Positions 29,788 to 37,474 of a DNA stretch of 64,000 nucleotides are shown one piece after another. Source of the DNA: Tsukamurella pulmonis (lineage in GTDB: Bacteria; Actinomycetota; Actinomycetes; Mycobacteriales; Mycobacteriaceae); assembly GCF_900103175.1 (NCBI RefSeq), contig NZ_FNLF01000002.1, forward strand, positions 4,230,136-4,294,135. The letters run 5' to 3'. Positions within the stretch are counted from its first letter, which is position 1, and each line of letters starts with the position of its first letter. The notes beneath the pieces were generated by a model, which was not told where the DNA came from, did no database searches, and saw nothing but the letters and a program-made list of their open reading frames with translations. The translations under genes and the position numbers were made by a program.

Positions 29788-30462
29788 ATGACACTACTGG
29801 AAGTCATCGCACTGGACGCACGGGATGCGGTCGCGGCGCAGGAGGGTGGGGCGGATCGGGTCGAGTTGGTCGCCGACATGGCGGCCGACGGACTGAGCCC
29901 CTCTGCTGCCAGCGTCGCTGAAGTCCGCTCGGCCGTGGACATCCCGGTCCGCGTGATGCTCCGGCTCACCGACGGTTTCGCCGCCGGGAGCCTCGACGCG
30001 CTGATCCGGCGCACGGCCGACCTGCGCGCCGCGGGAGCGGAGGAGTTCGTGCTCGGCTTCCTCACGCCCGCCGGGGCGGTCGACCTACCGGCGGTCGCGC
30101 GCATCGTGGACACGATCGGCGGCTCCCCGTGGACGTTCCATCGCGCGATCGATCACTGCGCGGACAGGGCCACGTTGCGCGCGGCCGTCACAGACCTTCC
30201 CGGACTGGACACGATCCTCACGGCGGGCGCGGCAACCGGGGTCGACGACGGCATCGCGACCCTGATCGCCGAGAAGCGAGGACCGCACCGCAACCTCGTG
30301 GGTGGCGGGCTGCGTCTCGATCACCTCCCACGGCTGCTGGCGGCAGGGCTGGACGCCTTCCACATCGGCAGCGCGGCGCGGCCGCGCGGCTGGGACGCAG
30401 CTGTGTCGGCCGAGGAAGTGCGCCGCTGGCGACGGGCGATCGATGTTCGGCCATCCGTCTGA
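29788..30462 (+). CDS. cutC: CutC family protein
   Basis: A 224-residue TIM-barrel protein: VIALDARDAVAAQEGGADRVELVADMAADGLSPS at the start, VMLRLTDGFA where others have IRPR, GFLTPAGAVD, TFHRAIDHC with the conserved His, ILTAGAATGVDDG and NLVGGGLR. Named for copper homeostasis, though the enzyme activity of CutC is unsettled; recent names call it PF03932. TAAAGT ends 6 bases before the ATG, implying a leaderless message. Confidence 0.92.
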   Translation: MTLLEVIALDARDAVAAQEGGADRVELVADMAADGLSPSAASVAEVRSAVDIPVRVMLRLTDGFAAGSLDALIRRTADLRAAGAEEFVLGFLTPAGAVDLPAVARIVDTIGGSPWTFHRAIDHCADRATLRAAVTDLPGLDTILTAGAATGVDDGIATLIAEKRGPHRNLVGGGLRLDHLPRLLAAGLDAFHIGSAARPRGWDAAVSAEEVRRWRRAIDVRPSV

Positions 30463-30514
30463 ACGATCGTGACGACGAATGACCGAACATTCCGGCTGCG
30501 ATGCAGCCGGGTCC

Positions 30515-31051
30515 TCAGCCCAACGCGGCAGCGAGTTGCGCGGCGGTCAGCGGGCGGTCCGCGTACACCAGCCGGACCGCCGCCGGGTCAGGATTGCCGG
30601 CATCCGGTCCGCGATGGACCCGCGTCAGGCCGACTTTGGCCGCCACACGCGCTGATGCGGCGTTGTGCTCCACCAGGTACGCGACGATCGGCGTGCCTTG
30701 ATCTCGTTCCCACACGGCATCCATCCCCCGGCGCGCCACCGCCGTCGCGATGCCGCGCCCGTGGACTTCCGCCGCCAGGCGATAGCCCAGGTTCCAGAAG
30801 GCCCGGCCGCTCGGACCGCCGCGCAGATCACACCCGCCGTACCCGATCACGGCACCGTTGTCACGGACGATCCACGGCCCCAATCCGTCTCGGTCCCACG
30901 CCGCGATCCACCGAGAGAGCAGATCCTGTGTCTGCCCGACGTCTGCGTGCCTGAGGCTCGGATAGTGCGTCCACACCCGCGGATCTTCGAGGATCGCATG
31001 CAGGGACCGCACGTCGCCGGTCGTCGGCCGGGCAAGGTCGAGATCCGGCAC
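30515..31051 (-). CDS. GNAT family N-acetyltransferase (RimJ/RimL-like)
   Basis: A 178-residue acetyltransferase with the acetyl-CoA-binding segment VHGRGIATAVARRGMDA (Q/RxxGxG/A type), a preceding beta strand RAFWNLGYRLA and the late VEHNAASARVAAKVGL motif of the RimJ/RimL group. The acceptor is unknown: protein N termini, antibiotics or small amines are all possible. It follows metZ by 7 bases on the same strand and may share its transcript. Confidence 0.9.
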   Translation of the reverse strand: MPDLDLARPTTGDVRSLHAILEDPRVWTHYPSLRHADVGQTQDLLSRWIAAWDRDGLGPWIVRDNGAVIGYGGCDLRGGPSGRAFWNLGYRLAAEVHGRGIATAVARRGMDAVWERDQGTPIVAYLVEHNAASARVAAKVGLTRVHRGPDAGNPDPAAVRLVYADRPLTAAQLAAALG

Positions 31052-31058
31052 GCGTGCC

Positions 31059-32264
31059 TCAGCCGAGGGCGCGGTCGAGATCGGCGATGAGGTCGTCGAC
31101 GTTCTCCAGCCCCACGGATAGGCGCAGCATCGAATCGGTGAGCCCGATCTTCGCGCGACCCTCCGGCCCCGTCGCCCGATGAGTCGTGGTGGCGGGGTGC
31201 GTGATCAGCGACTTGGCGTCGCCGAAGTTGTTGGAGATGTCGATGACCTGCAACCGGTTGAGGAACTGGAAGGCGCGCTCCTTGCCCGCCGCGGAATCCG
31301 AATCGGCCAGCTCCAACGTGATCACGGTGCCGCCCGCCTTCATCTGCGACTTCGCCAGCTCGTGCTGCGGGTGCGAGGGCAGGAAGGGGAAGAGCACCTT
31401 CGACACCCGCGGATCGGCGTCGAGGAACTCGGCGACCTTCTGCGCGTTGGCGCTCACCCGCTCGGCCCGCAGGTCGAGAGTCTCGAGCGCCTTGAGCAGC
31501 ACCCAGGCGTTGAACGGCGCCATGGCCGGGCCGGTGTGCCGCATCAGCTGCTTCACGGGACCGTCGATGTAGTCCTCGCGGCCGAGGATCGCGCCGCCCA
31601 TGACGCGCCCCTGCCCGTCCATCGTCTTGGTGGAGGAGTGCACGATCACGTCGGCACCCATGCCGAACGAATCCTGGTAGCCCACAGGCGTGAAGCCCGC
31701 GTCGAGGACCACCTGGGCACCGGCCGCGTGGGCGAGCGCCGACACAGCCCGCACGTCGACCAGGCCCTGCATCGGGTTCGCGGGGGTCTCGAAGAAGACG
31801 GCCTGCGTCGGCTCACTCAGAGCCGACTCCCACTGCGCGAGGTCCTCGCCGTCGACGAAGACGGTCTCGATGCCCCAGCGCGGCAGGATCTCGTTGCACA
31901 CCACGTAGCAGGAGCCGAACAGCGAGCGGGCGGCGACGAGCCGGTCGCCGGCCTTGAGCAGCGCCCCGAGCGCGGTGAACACGGCCGACATGCCGGAGGC
32001 CGTGGCGAAGCAGGCTTCGGCGCCCTCCAGGAGGCGCAGGCGCTCCTGGAACATGGCCACCGTCGGGTTGCCGTAGCGCGAGTAGACGAACCGGTCGATG
32101 TCACCGTTGAAGGCGGCCTCGGCGGCTTCGGCGCTCTCGTAGGTGTAGCCCGAGTTCAGGAACAGCGCCTCGGAGGTCTCCTCGTAGTTCGTGCGCAGGA
32201 CTCCACCGCGCACGGCGTACGTCTCGGGCTGCAGACCGTCGGGCAGGGGGCTGAACTCCGTCAT
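31059..32264 (-). CDS. metZ: O-succinylhomoserine sulfhydrylase
   Basis: Makes homocysteine directly from O-succinyl- (or O-acetyl-) homoserine and sulfide, on the way to methionine. The 401-residue PLP enzyme has YSRYGNPTVAMFQERL, FATASGMSAVFTAL, the cofactor Asp in VLDAGFTP and Lys213 in HSSTKTMDGQG; ITHPATTTHR near the end is typical of the Cys/Met metabolism family. It follows a rhodanese gene by 9 bases, the same pair as Rv0391-Rv0390. Confidence 0.96.
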   Translation of the reverse strand: MTEFSPLPDGLQPETYAVRGGVLRTNYEETSEALFLNSGYTYESAEAAEAAFNGDIDRFVYSRYGNPTVAMFQERLRLLEGAEACFATASGMSAVFTALGALLKAGDRLVAARSLFGSCYVVCNEILPRWGIETVFVDGEDLAQWESALSEPTQAVFFETPANPMQGLVDVRAVSALAHAAGAQVVLDAGFTPVGYQDSFGMGADVIVHSSTKTMDGQGRVMGGAILGREDYIDGPVKQLMRHTGPAMAPFNAWVLLKALETLDLRAERVSANAQKVAEFLDADPRVSKVLFPFLPSHPQHELAKSQMKAGGTVITLELADSDSAAGKERAFQFLNRLQVIDISNNFGDAKSLITHPATTTHRATGPEGRAKIGLTDSMLRLSVGLENVDDLIADLDRALG

Positions 32265-32273
32265 GGCTCCAGC

Positions 32274-32687
32274 CTAGAACTGCCGCCAGGGCAGGCCGTC
32301 GGCGCGCCAGCCCGCGACGCCCCGATGTCCGAGTGCGTCGACGGGGCCCTCGAAGCCGTCGAGCACGTTGTAGGCGCGCTCCACGCCGGCCGCCGTCGCC
32401 GCCTCCGCGGCGCCGATCGAGCGATGCCCGGAGCGGCAGAGGAAGACGACGGGCGCGTCGTCGGTGACGCCCTTGGCGCGGAGCTCGTCGACGAACGACG
32501 GGTTGAGCGCACCGTCGGGGTAGCGCTGCCACTGCACGAGCACCGGATGGCGACCGACCTGCGAGAGCTCGGGGATGCCGACGTAGTTCCACTCGGCCTC
32601 GGTGCGGCAGTCCACCAGAACGGCGGACGGGTCCTGCTCCAGCAGCTCCCAGGCCTCGCGGGGCGTCAGGTCTCCGGCGTAACTCAT
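32274..32687 (-). CDS. Rhodanese domain sulfurtransferase
   Basis: A 137-residue single-domain rhodanese with the active Cys in VVFLCRSGHRSIGAA, and VLVDCRTEAEWNYVGIPEL earlier. It probably passes sulfur to or from MetZ or trims persulfides; homologue of Rv0390. ATG at 32687 overlaps the stop of the upstream membrane protein (ATGA). A GTG 5 codons earlier is possible but lies inside that gene. Confidence 0.94.
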   Translation of the reverse strand: MSYAGDLTPREAWELLEQDPSAVLVDCRTEAEWNYVGIPELSQVGRHPVLVQWQRYPDGALNPSFVDELRAKGVTDDAPVVFLCRSGHRSIGAAEAATAAGVERAYNVLDGFEGPVDALGHRGVAGWRADGLPWRQF

Positions 32688-33151
32688 GAGCACTTCTTCC
32701 ACTTGCCGTCCTCACGGACGAACTTCGCCTGCTCGGTGCGCTCCTGCGCCTTCTCGTACTGCACGGTGAGCTCGGCCGATGCCGTGTCGCCGTTCACGGT
32801 GAGGTTCTTCACGCCCTTCTCGTCGAGCTTCGCCTCGCCCTCCTGCTCGACGACGGCCTTGCGAGCCTCGGCGAAGCCGGCCTCCTTCGGGAAGTCGGCG
32901 GCGGCGCGATCCTTGGCGCAGGTGTTGGCGACGAGGTCGGCGTAGCGCCCCTTGTTCAGGGCGCCGTAGTACTGGCCGATGGTGACCTGCACCTGGGCGG
33001 AATCGCTGAGCCGCTCGTCGGACGGGCGGATGGCGTTCCAGGTGAGGACGCCGCCGATCAGCAGGACGGCGACCACGAGCGCGATGAGGAACGGGGTGGC
33101 CGTGGTGCGGCGCTCGGGCGGCGGTCCGGCGGGGGTCTTGCCAGCGCTCAT
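32684..33151 (-). CDS. Membrane-anchored protein with DUF4878/NTF2-like domain
   Basis: A 155-residue protein with an N-terminal cytoplasmic tail, one membrane helix (PFLIALVVAVLLIGGVLTW) and an extracellular domain of about 110 residues with two Cys (ANTCAKD and the last-but-one residue). The GQYYGALNKGRYADLVANTC segment resembles small lumazine-fold or NTF2-like domains found in actinobacterial membrane proteins. It heads the metZ-rhodanese unit. Function unknown. Confidence 0.8.
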   Translation of the reverse strand: MSAGKTPAGPPPERRTTATPFLIALVVAVLLIGGVLTWNAIRPSDERLSDSAQVQVTIGQYYGALNKGRYADLVANTCAKDRAAADFPKEAGFAEARKAVVEQEGEAKLDEKGVKNLTVNGDTASAELTVQYEKAQERTEQAKFVREDGKWKKCS

Positions 33152-33298
33152 AAGAAGTCTCTACCCTCTGCTACTAGAACACGTTCCAGTTCCTGGGGCG
33201 GGGTGGAATCCGCCACCCGCACTAGGAACAGTTGATAAGTCCGCACTAACCTGGTGGGGAACTTCAACCGCGTATGCAGACAAGGTAGCCGACTTCAC

Positions 33299-34687
33299 AT
33301 GACCGAACAGAACCGCCCGTTGCGCGTCGCGATCGTGGGCGCGGGCCCCGCAGGCATCTATGCGGCCGACGCCCTCATGAAGTCCGACGAGGCGAAGGAC
33401 CCCGGCGTCAGCATCGATCTCTTCGAGAAGATGCCCGCCCCGTTCGGCCTGATCCGGTACGGCGTCGCGCCTGATCACCCGCGGATCAAGGGCATCATCA
33501 CCGCGCTGCACAAGGTGCTCGACAAGCCGCAGGTCCGCCTGCTCGGCAACCTCGATTTCGGCAAGGACTTCACCCTCGAGGACGTGCGCCGCCACTACGA
33601 CGCGGTGATCTTCTCCACCGGCGCCGTCGCGGACCGCAACCTGGAGATCCCCGGCATCGACCTGGACGGCAGCTACGGCGCCGCCGAGTTCGTGGCCTGG
33701 TATGACGGGCACCCGGACTTCTCCCGCGAGTGGCCGCTGACCGAGGAGAAGGTCGCCGTCCTGGGCGTCGGCAACGTCGGCCTCGACGTGGCACGCGTGC
33801 TGGCCAAGACCGCCGACGAGCTGCTCCCGACGGAGATCCCGCCGAACGTCTACGAGGGCCTCAAGCTCAACAAGGCCAAGGAGGTGCACGTCTTCGGCCG
33901 CCGCGGTCCCGCGCAGGTCAAGTTCACCCCGCTCGAGCTCAAGGAGCTCGACCACTCGCAGACCATCGAGGTCGTGGTGAGCCCCGAGGACATCGAGTAC
34001 GACGAGGGCTCGGCCAAGGCCCGCCGCGAGTCGAAGATCACCGACCAGGTCGCCACGATCCTCGAGAACTACGCGATCCGCGAGCCCAACAACCGCCCGC
34101 ACAAGCTGTTCATCCACCTCTTCGAGTCGCCGGTGGAGATCCTGGGCGAGAACGGCAAGGTCACGGGCCTGCGCACCGAGCGCACCGAGCTCGACGGCAC
34201 CGGCAACGTGCGCGGCACGGGCAAGTTCACCGACTGGGAGATCGGCGCCGTCTACCGCGCCGTCGGCTACCTCTCCAACGACCTGCCGGAGATCCCCTTC
34301 GACGACCAGGCCGGCGTCATCCCGAACGAGGCCGGCCGCGTCATCGACGCAGGTCAGCACATCCAGGGTGTGTACACCACGGGCTGGATCAAGCGCGGCC
34401 CCGTCGGCCTCATCGGCCACACCAAGGGCGACGCCAACGAGACCATCGCGTGCCTGCTCGAGGACTTCCACGCGGGCAAGCTCAACGCCCCGTCGGACCC
34501 GTCCACCGAGGGCGTCACGAACTGGCTCGACGAGCACGAGACCCCGTACACCACCTGGGACGGCTGGTACCGCCTCGACGAGCACGAGCGCAGCCTGGGC
34601 GAGGCCGAGGGCCGCGAGCGCGTGAAGGTCGTCGAGCGCGGCGACATGCTCGCCGCCTCGGAGCCGGGCAAGGTCCAGCAGGACTAG
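33299..34687 (+). CDS. fprA: Ferredoxin-NADP+ reductase (FprA type)
   Basis: Transfers electrons between NADPH and ferredoxin for P450s or other redox partners. The 462-residue flavoprotein resembles mycobacterial FprA/adrenodoxin reductase: FAD motif VAIVGAGPAGIYAADAL, FGLIRYGVAPDHPRIKGI, NADP motif VLGVGNVGLDVARVLA, VFGRRGPAQVKFTP and GWIKRGPVGLIGHTKGDANETI. ATG at 33299 has no clear ribosome site, so a leaderless message or another start 15 codons upstream cannot be excluded. Followed by a strong terminator. Confidence 0.95.
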   Translation: MTEQNRPLRVAIVGAGPAGIYAADALMKSDEAKDPGVSIDLFEKMPAPFGLIRYGVAPDHPRIKGIITALHKVLDKPQVRLLGNLDFGKDFTLEDVRRHYDAVIFSTGAVADRNLEIPGIDLDGSYGAAEFVAWYDGHPDFSREWPLTEEKVAVLGVGNVGLDVARVLAKTADELLPTEIPPNVYEGLKLNKAKEVHVFGRRGPAQVKFTPLELKELDHSQTIEVVVSPEDIEYDEGSAKARRESKITDQVATILENYAIREPNNRPHKLFIHLFESPVEILGENGKVTGLRTERTELDGTGNVRGTGKFTDWEIGAVYRAVGYLSNDLPEIPFDDQAGVIPNEAGRVIDAGQHIQGVYTTGWIKRGPVGLIGHTKGDANETIACLLEDFHAGKLNAPSDPSTEGVTNWLDEHETPYTTWDGWYRLDEHERSLGEAEGRERVKVVERGDMLAASEPGKVQQD

Positions 34688-34707
34688 TCCCGAGCCCTAG
34701 TACGACG

Positions 34708-34746
34708 GTGCCGCCGTCCCGATTTTTCGGGGCGGCGGCACTTTTC
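34708..34746 (+). terminator. Intrinsic terminator after fprA
   Basis: GTGCCGCCGTCCCGA pairs with TCGGGGCGGCGGCAC (one mismatch) around a TTTT loop and is followed by TTTT: a textbook intrinsic terminator 20 bases past the stop. Confidence 0.9.
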
Positions 34747-34851
34747 GCTCACGATGATTCCAATTGCGGTCCGAACGTCGGGTTCTACGAAGCCGCGCGG
34801 CCAACTCTTGCCGCGAACGCAAGCAGAACCCGAAATTCGGGACGCGCCGGT

Positions 34852-35253
34852 TCACTCCCAGGTGAAGCCGCGGGCGCCGTGACGGCACGTCAGCATTCCG
34901 CCGACCCCGACTCGCGTCGCACCGACGGTGGTGCACCGTTCGCCCGCGCGACGATCTGCGGAGGAGTCGGCCTCCACCTCCTGCCACCGCCCGGCGACGC
35001 ACTCCAGATCGCGGCTCCGTGCACTCTCCCCGAACGAGCAGGACTTCCCCGCGCGCGGCGGCGAGGTGTCGACGCGCCACTCGCCGAACCTGCACTCGTG
35101 GCCGGGCTTGGTCTCGAACATCCGGCACTCGCGTTCCGTCGGATCCGCCACCGCTGCACCGACTCCCGTGAGGCCCGGCACCGACAGGGCCACGACGACC
35201 GCGGCGAACATTCCGCGCGAGGCACTCTTCGTCCGATTCTGCATGCGCAACAT
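34852..35253 (-). CDS. Small secreted cysteine-rich protein
   Basis: A 133-residue protein with a Sec signal (TKSASRGMFAAVVVALSVPGLTGVGAAVA, cut probably after AVA). The mature part has six Cys in short modules of the form G-x-x-C-x3-G...L-x-C-x2-G (KSCSFGESARSRDLECVAGRW; ERCTTVGATRVGVGGMLTC), consistent with three disulfides. No family recognised. ATG at 35253 or 35244 both give a good signal peptide. Divergent from the iron-regulated SIP gene with 124 bases between. Confidence 0.7.
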   Translation of the reverse strand: MLRMQNRTKSASRGMFAAVVVALSVPGLTGVGAAVADPTERECRMFETKPGHECRFGEWRVDTSPPRAGKSCSFGESARSRDLECVAGRWQEVEADSSADRRAGERCTTVGATRVGVGGMLTCRHGARGFTWE

Positions 35254-35358
35254 CCTAGGTATCCGAGCGCACCGACATGGGATTGTCGGCCGATCGCGTC
35301 CGCCGTCGACGCGGACGAGTCGGTGGCGCACACCACGTATGTAGGCGGCCGCAACTAT

Positions 35359-35377
35359 TTAGGGTAGCCTCAGCTGC
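35359..35377 (+). promoter_or_regulatory. IdeR/DtxR iron box upstream of the siderophore-interacting gene
   Basis: TTAGGGTAGCCTCAGCTGC matches 14 of 19 positions of the palindromic iron box TTAGGTTAGCCTAACCTAA, with the left half nearly perfect. It ends next to the ATG of the downstream gene and overlaps the likely -10 (TATTTA at 35356-35361), so bound IdeR would block transcription when iron is sufficient. Confidence 0.75.
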
Positions 35378-36100
35378 ATGGGTAGAGGAGTGACCGGCCT
35401 GATCCTCAAGGCGATGCGGGCGGACGACTACGTGTTCACGGTGCTCGGGACGGAGGCCGTCAACGAGCACTACCACCGCATCCGGTTCGACGGTGGCGAC
35501 TTCCTGCAGGAGAACCCGTGGTTCCCGACCATGTGGGTGCGACTGTGGGTGCCCAAGAGCGGCACCGCCACCACCGACGAGGACGAGGGCACGCTCGTGC
35601 AGCGCGGTTACACCATCGTCGCGCCGGAGGGCTCGGAGTTCAGCATCGAGTTCGCCATGCACGACGGTCCCGCACCGCGCTGGGCGCTCGACGCCGCGCC
35701 GGGCGACCGGATCGCCGCGGCCATGATGGGCGCAGACCTGACGGTCCCGGAGGATCCGGCACCGTCGGAGTACGTGCTCGTGGGGGACGCCGCCTCGATC
35801 CCCGCCATCAACAGCATCCTCGGCACCGCCGCCGCGCCGTGCCGGGTGTTCCTCGAGTACCAGCACGACGCGGAGCGGGAGCTGCCCGTGCAGTCCGAGA
35901 CCGTCACCTGGGTGCCGCGCGAGGGCCGGGGCTCGACGCTCGTCTCCACTGTGATCGACGCCGGGATCGCCTCGGAGGCATTTCTTTTCGTCGCCGCCGA
36001 GACCAAGGCGACGCGCGAGATCACCAAGGCCGCCAAGCGCGACTTCGGCCTGACGAAGGACCGGATCAAGTCGCAGGCCTACTGGCTCCAGCGCGGATAA
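35378..36100 (+). CDS. Siderophore-interacting FAD-binding reductase (SIP family)
   Basis: Ferric-siderophore reductase that releases Fe(II) with NAD(P)H. The 240-residue protein has an N-terminal FAD-binding barrel (VQRGYTIVAPEGSEFSIEFAMHDG; the usual RxYT appears as RGYT) and a C-terminal SIP domain (YVLVGDAASIPAINSIL, AETKATREITKAAKRDFGL). An iron box overlaps the promoter. ATG at 35378 follows the box directly; a GTG at 35390 is an alternative with a ribosome site too near. Confidence 0.92.
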   Translation: MGRGVTGLILKAMRADDYVFTVLGTEAVNEHYHRIRFDGGDFLQENPWFPTMWVRLWVPKSGTATTDEDEGTLVQRGYTIVAPEGSEFSIEFAMHDGPAPRWALDAAPGDRIAAAMMGADLTVPEDPAPSEYVLVGDAASIPAINSILGTAAAPCRVFLEYQHDAERELPVQSETVTWVPREGRGSTLVSTVIDAGIASEAFLFVAAETKATREITKAAKRDFGLTKDRIKSQAYWLQRG

Positions 36101-36141
36101 CTCCGTGGCGCCCGGCCGCGGGACGGCCTAGGGTGCATCCC

Positions 36142-36201
36142 ATGAGTTCTTCGGCAGCAGCCGCAGCAGCGGCGGCAGTAGTGGATCGCGGCCGCATCTA
36201 G
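36142..36201 (+). CDS. Poly-alanine leader peptide of erm (MSSSAAAAAAAAVVDRGRI)
   Basis: A 19-codon frame, MSSSAAAAAAAAVVDRGRI, ends 105 bases before the erm start. TAGGGT (36129-36134) lies 7 bases before the ATG, so it would be the first thing translated on a leaderless message. Actinobacterial erm genes often have such leaders; drug-bound ribosomes stall on the leader and refold the downstream RNA. The eight alanines come from mixed GCA/GCC/GCG codons. Confidence 0.72.
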   Translation: MSSSAAAAAAAAVVDRGRI

Positions 36202-36202
36202 C

Positions 36203-36296
36203 GGCGGCGAAGCCTCCCACGCCTTCTCGGCTTCACCGCCCCAGCATCCTTCCGCTGGGCGGCGACCCATGCTGCCCGGGTGATCCCGACCCGGAG
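36203..36296 (+). promoter_or_regulatory. Attenuator hairpins between leader and erm
   Basis: Three hairpins: HP1 36203-36214 with 36229-36240 (11 of 12 pairs); HP2 36236-36245 with 36254-36262 (9 pairs, one bulge); HP3 36276-36281 with 36289-36294 (6 pairs), whose 3' arm contains the first bases of the GGAG ribosome site of erm. HP1 and HP2 share bases 36236-36240, so they exclude each other. HP1 begins two bases after the leader stop. This is the layout expected of a ribosome-stalling attenuator. Confidence 0.65.
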
Positions 36297-36306
36297 AACT
36301 CCCTTC

Positions 36307-37077
36307 ATGCCCACTCACCGTGGCGGCCGTCATGAGCACGGCCAGAACTTCCTCACCGACCGCACCGCGATCGACGCGGTGGTCGACCTCACCCGCCGGA
36401 CCGGCGGGCCGATCGTCGAGATCGGCCCCGGCGCAGGCGCATTGACCGAGCCGCTGCTCCGCCTCGGCAGGCCGCTCACCGCCGTCGAGATCGACGGCGA
36501 GCACGTCCGGCGCCTGCGCCGTCGCCTTCCCGCGGCGACGGTGGTGCACGACGACTTCCTACGGCACCGTCTGCCCGCCGGACCGCATGCGGTGGTGGGG
36601 AATCTGCCGTTCCACCTCACTACGGCGGTGCTGCGCAGGCTGCTGCACGCACCGCACTGGACCGACGCCATCCTCATCGTGCAGTGGGAGGTCGCGCGGC
36701 GACGGGCCGGAATCGGCGGCTCCACGATGATGACCGCGCAGTGGTCGTCCTGGTACGAGTTCGGGCTCGCCCGTCGAATCCCCGCCTCCGCCTTCGCACC
36801 TCGCCCGTCCGTCGACGCGGGACTGCTCACGATCAGGCGTCGGAGCGAACCCCTCGTACCGCTCGCGCGCCGGCGCGAGTACGCCGGATTCGTGCACGCG
36901 GTCTTCACCGGCCGCGGCCGCGGCATTCCCGAGATCCTCGCCGGGATCGCGCCGCGACACCGTCGGGCGGAAGCGCGCCGGTGGGCCGTCGGGCGCGCCA
37001 CCGCACTCCCCCGCGACCTGCGCACCGCGGACTGGGTGGACGCCTTCGCGCGGTTCGGTCCACCATCGGAACGGTAG
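36307..37077 (+). CDS. erm: 23S rRNA (adenine-N6)-methyltransferase, Erm family
   Basis: Methylates A2058 of 23S rRNA, giving macrolide-lincosamide-streptogramin B resistance. The 256-residue protein has motif X HGQNFLTD (11-18), motif I VEIGPGAGALTEPLLRLG (37-54), DDFLRH (about 82-87), motif IV NLPFHLTTAVLRRL (99-112) and QWEVARRRAG. It lacks the KsgA-type C-terminal region, and the NLPFHLTT with QWEVARR favours Erm over KsgA. GGAG lies 10 bases before the ATG. A leader peptide and attenuator precede it. Likely an intrinsic resistance gene like erm(37)/erm(38) of mycobacteria. Confidence 0.9.
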   Translation: MPTHRGGRHEHGQNFLTDRTAIDAVVDLTRRTGGPIVEIGPGAGALTEPLLRLGRPLTAVEIDGEHVRRLRRRLPAATVVHDDFLRHRLPAGPHAVVGNLPFHLTTAVLRRLLHAPHWTDAILIVQWEVARRRAGIGGSTMMTAQWSSWYEFGLARRIPASAFAPRPSVDAGLLTIRRRSEPLVPLARRREYAGFVHAVFTGRGRGIPEILAGIAPRHRRAEARRWAVGRATALPRDLRTADWVDAFARFGPPSER

Positions 37078-37078
37078 G

Positions 37079-37114
37079 TTGCTCAACAAGCTAGCCGGAG
37101 CTAGCATGCTCAGC
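37079..37114 (+). promoter_or_regulatory. Promoter and operator of the first padR gene
   Basis: TTGCTC (37079-37084), a 17-base spacer, TAGCAT (37102-37107) and 7 bases lead to the ATG at 37115. GCTAGC-CGGA-GCTAGC (37090-37105) fills the spacer and enters the -10, and ATGCT/AGCAT follows; a PadR dimer bound here would block RNA polymerase. Confidence 0.7.
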
Positions 37115-37474
37115 ATGGGAGATGTCGAACGGCGCAGCCTCGTCCTTCGCGGCGTGCTCGATCTGTGCATGCTCTCGCTCCTCCGCGAGAGACCGGTCTA
37201 CGGATACGAGCTCACCCAGCGGCTCGCCGAACAGAACCTGCAGGTCTCCGGCGGCTCGACCTACCCGCTTCTCGCGCGGCTGGAGAAGGCGGGCCTCGTC
37301 ACCACCGAGGTCCGCCCCTCGCCCTCGGGGCCGCCGCGCAAGTACTACTCCCTGAGCCCGGCAGGAGCCGAAACCCTCGCGCAGGGGACCGCCGACTGGC
37401 TCGACGTCGCAGCGAGCGTCACCGCATTACTGCAGTCCAGCGCCCCCATTCCCTCGGAAACGGAGTTCGCATGA
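37115..37474 (+). CDS. PadR family transcriptional regulator
   Basis: A 119-residue winged-helix repressor: VLRGVLDLCMLSLLRERPVYGYELTQRLAEQNLQVSGGSTYPLLARLEKAGLVTTEV, then PRKYYSLSPAGAETL, all PadR hallmarks, with a short C-terminal dimer helix. I start at 37115 because the -10 lies 7 bases upstream, giving a leaderless message; earlier in-frame starts (37106, 37079) lie inside the promoter. It overlaps the next gene (ATGA), whose product it probably controls. It follows erm by 37 bases. Confidence 0.9.
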   Translation: MGDVERRSLVLRGVLDLCMLSLLRERPVYGYELTQRLAEQNLQVSGGSTYPLLARLEKAGLVTTEVRPSPSGPPRKYYSLSPAGAETLAQGTADWLDVAASVTALLQSSAPIPSETEFA

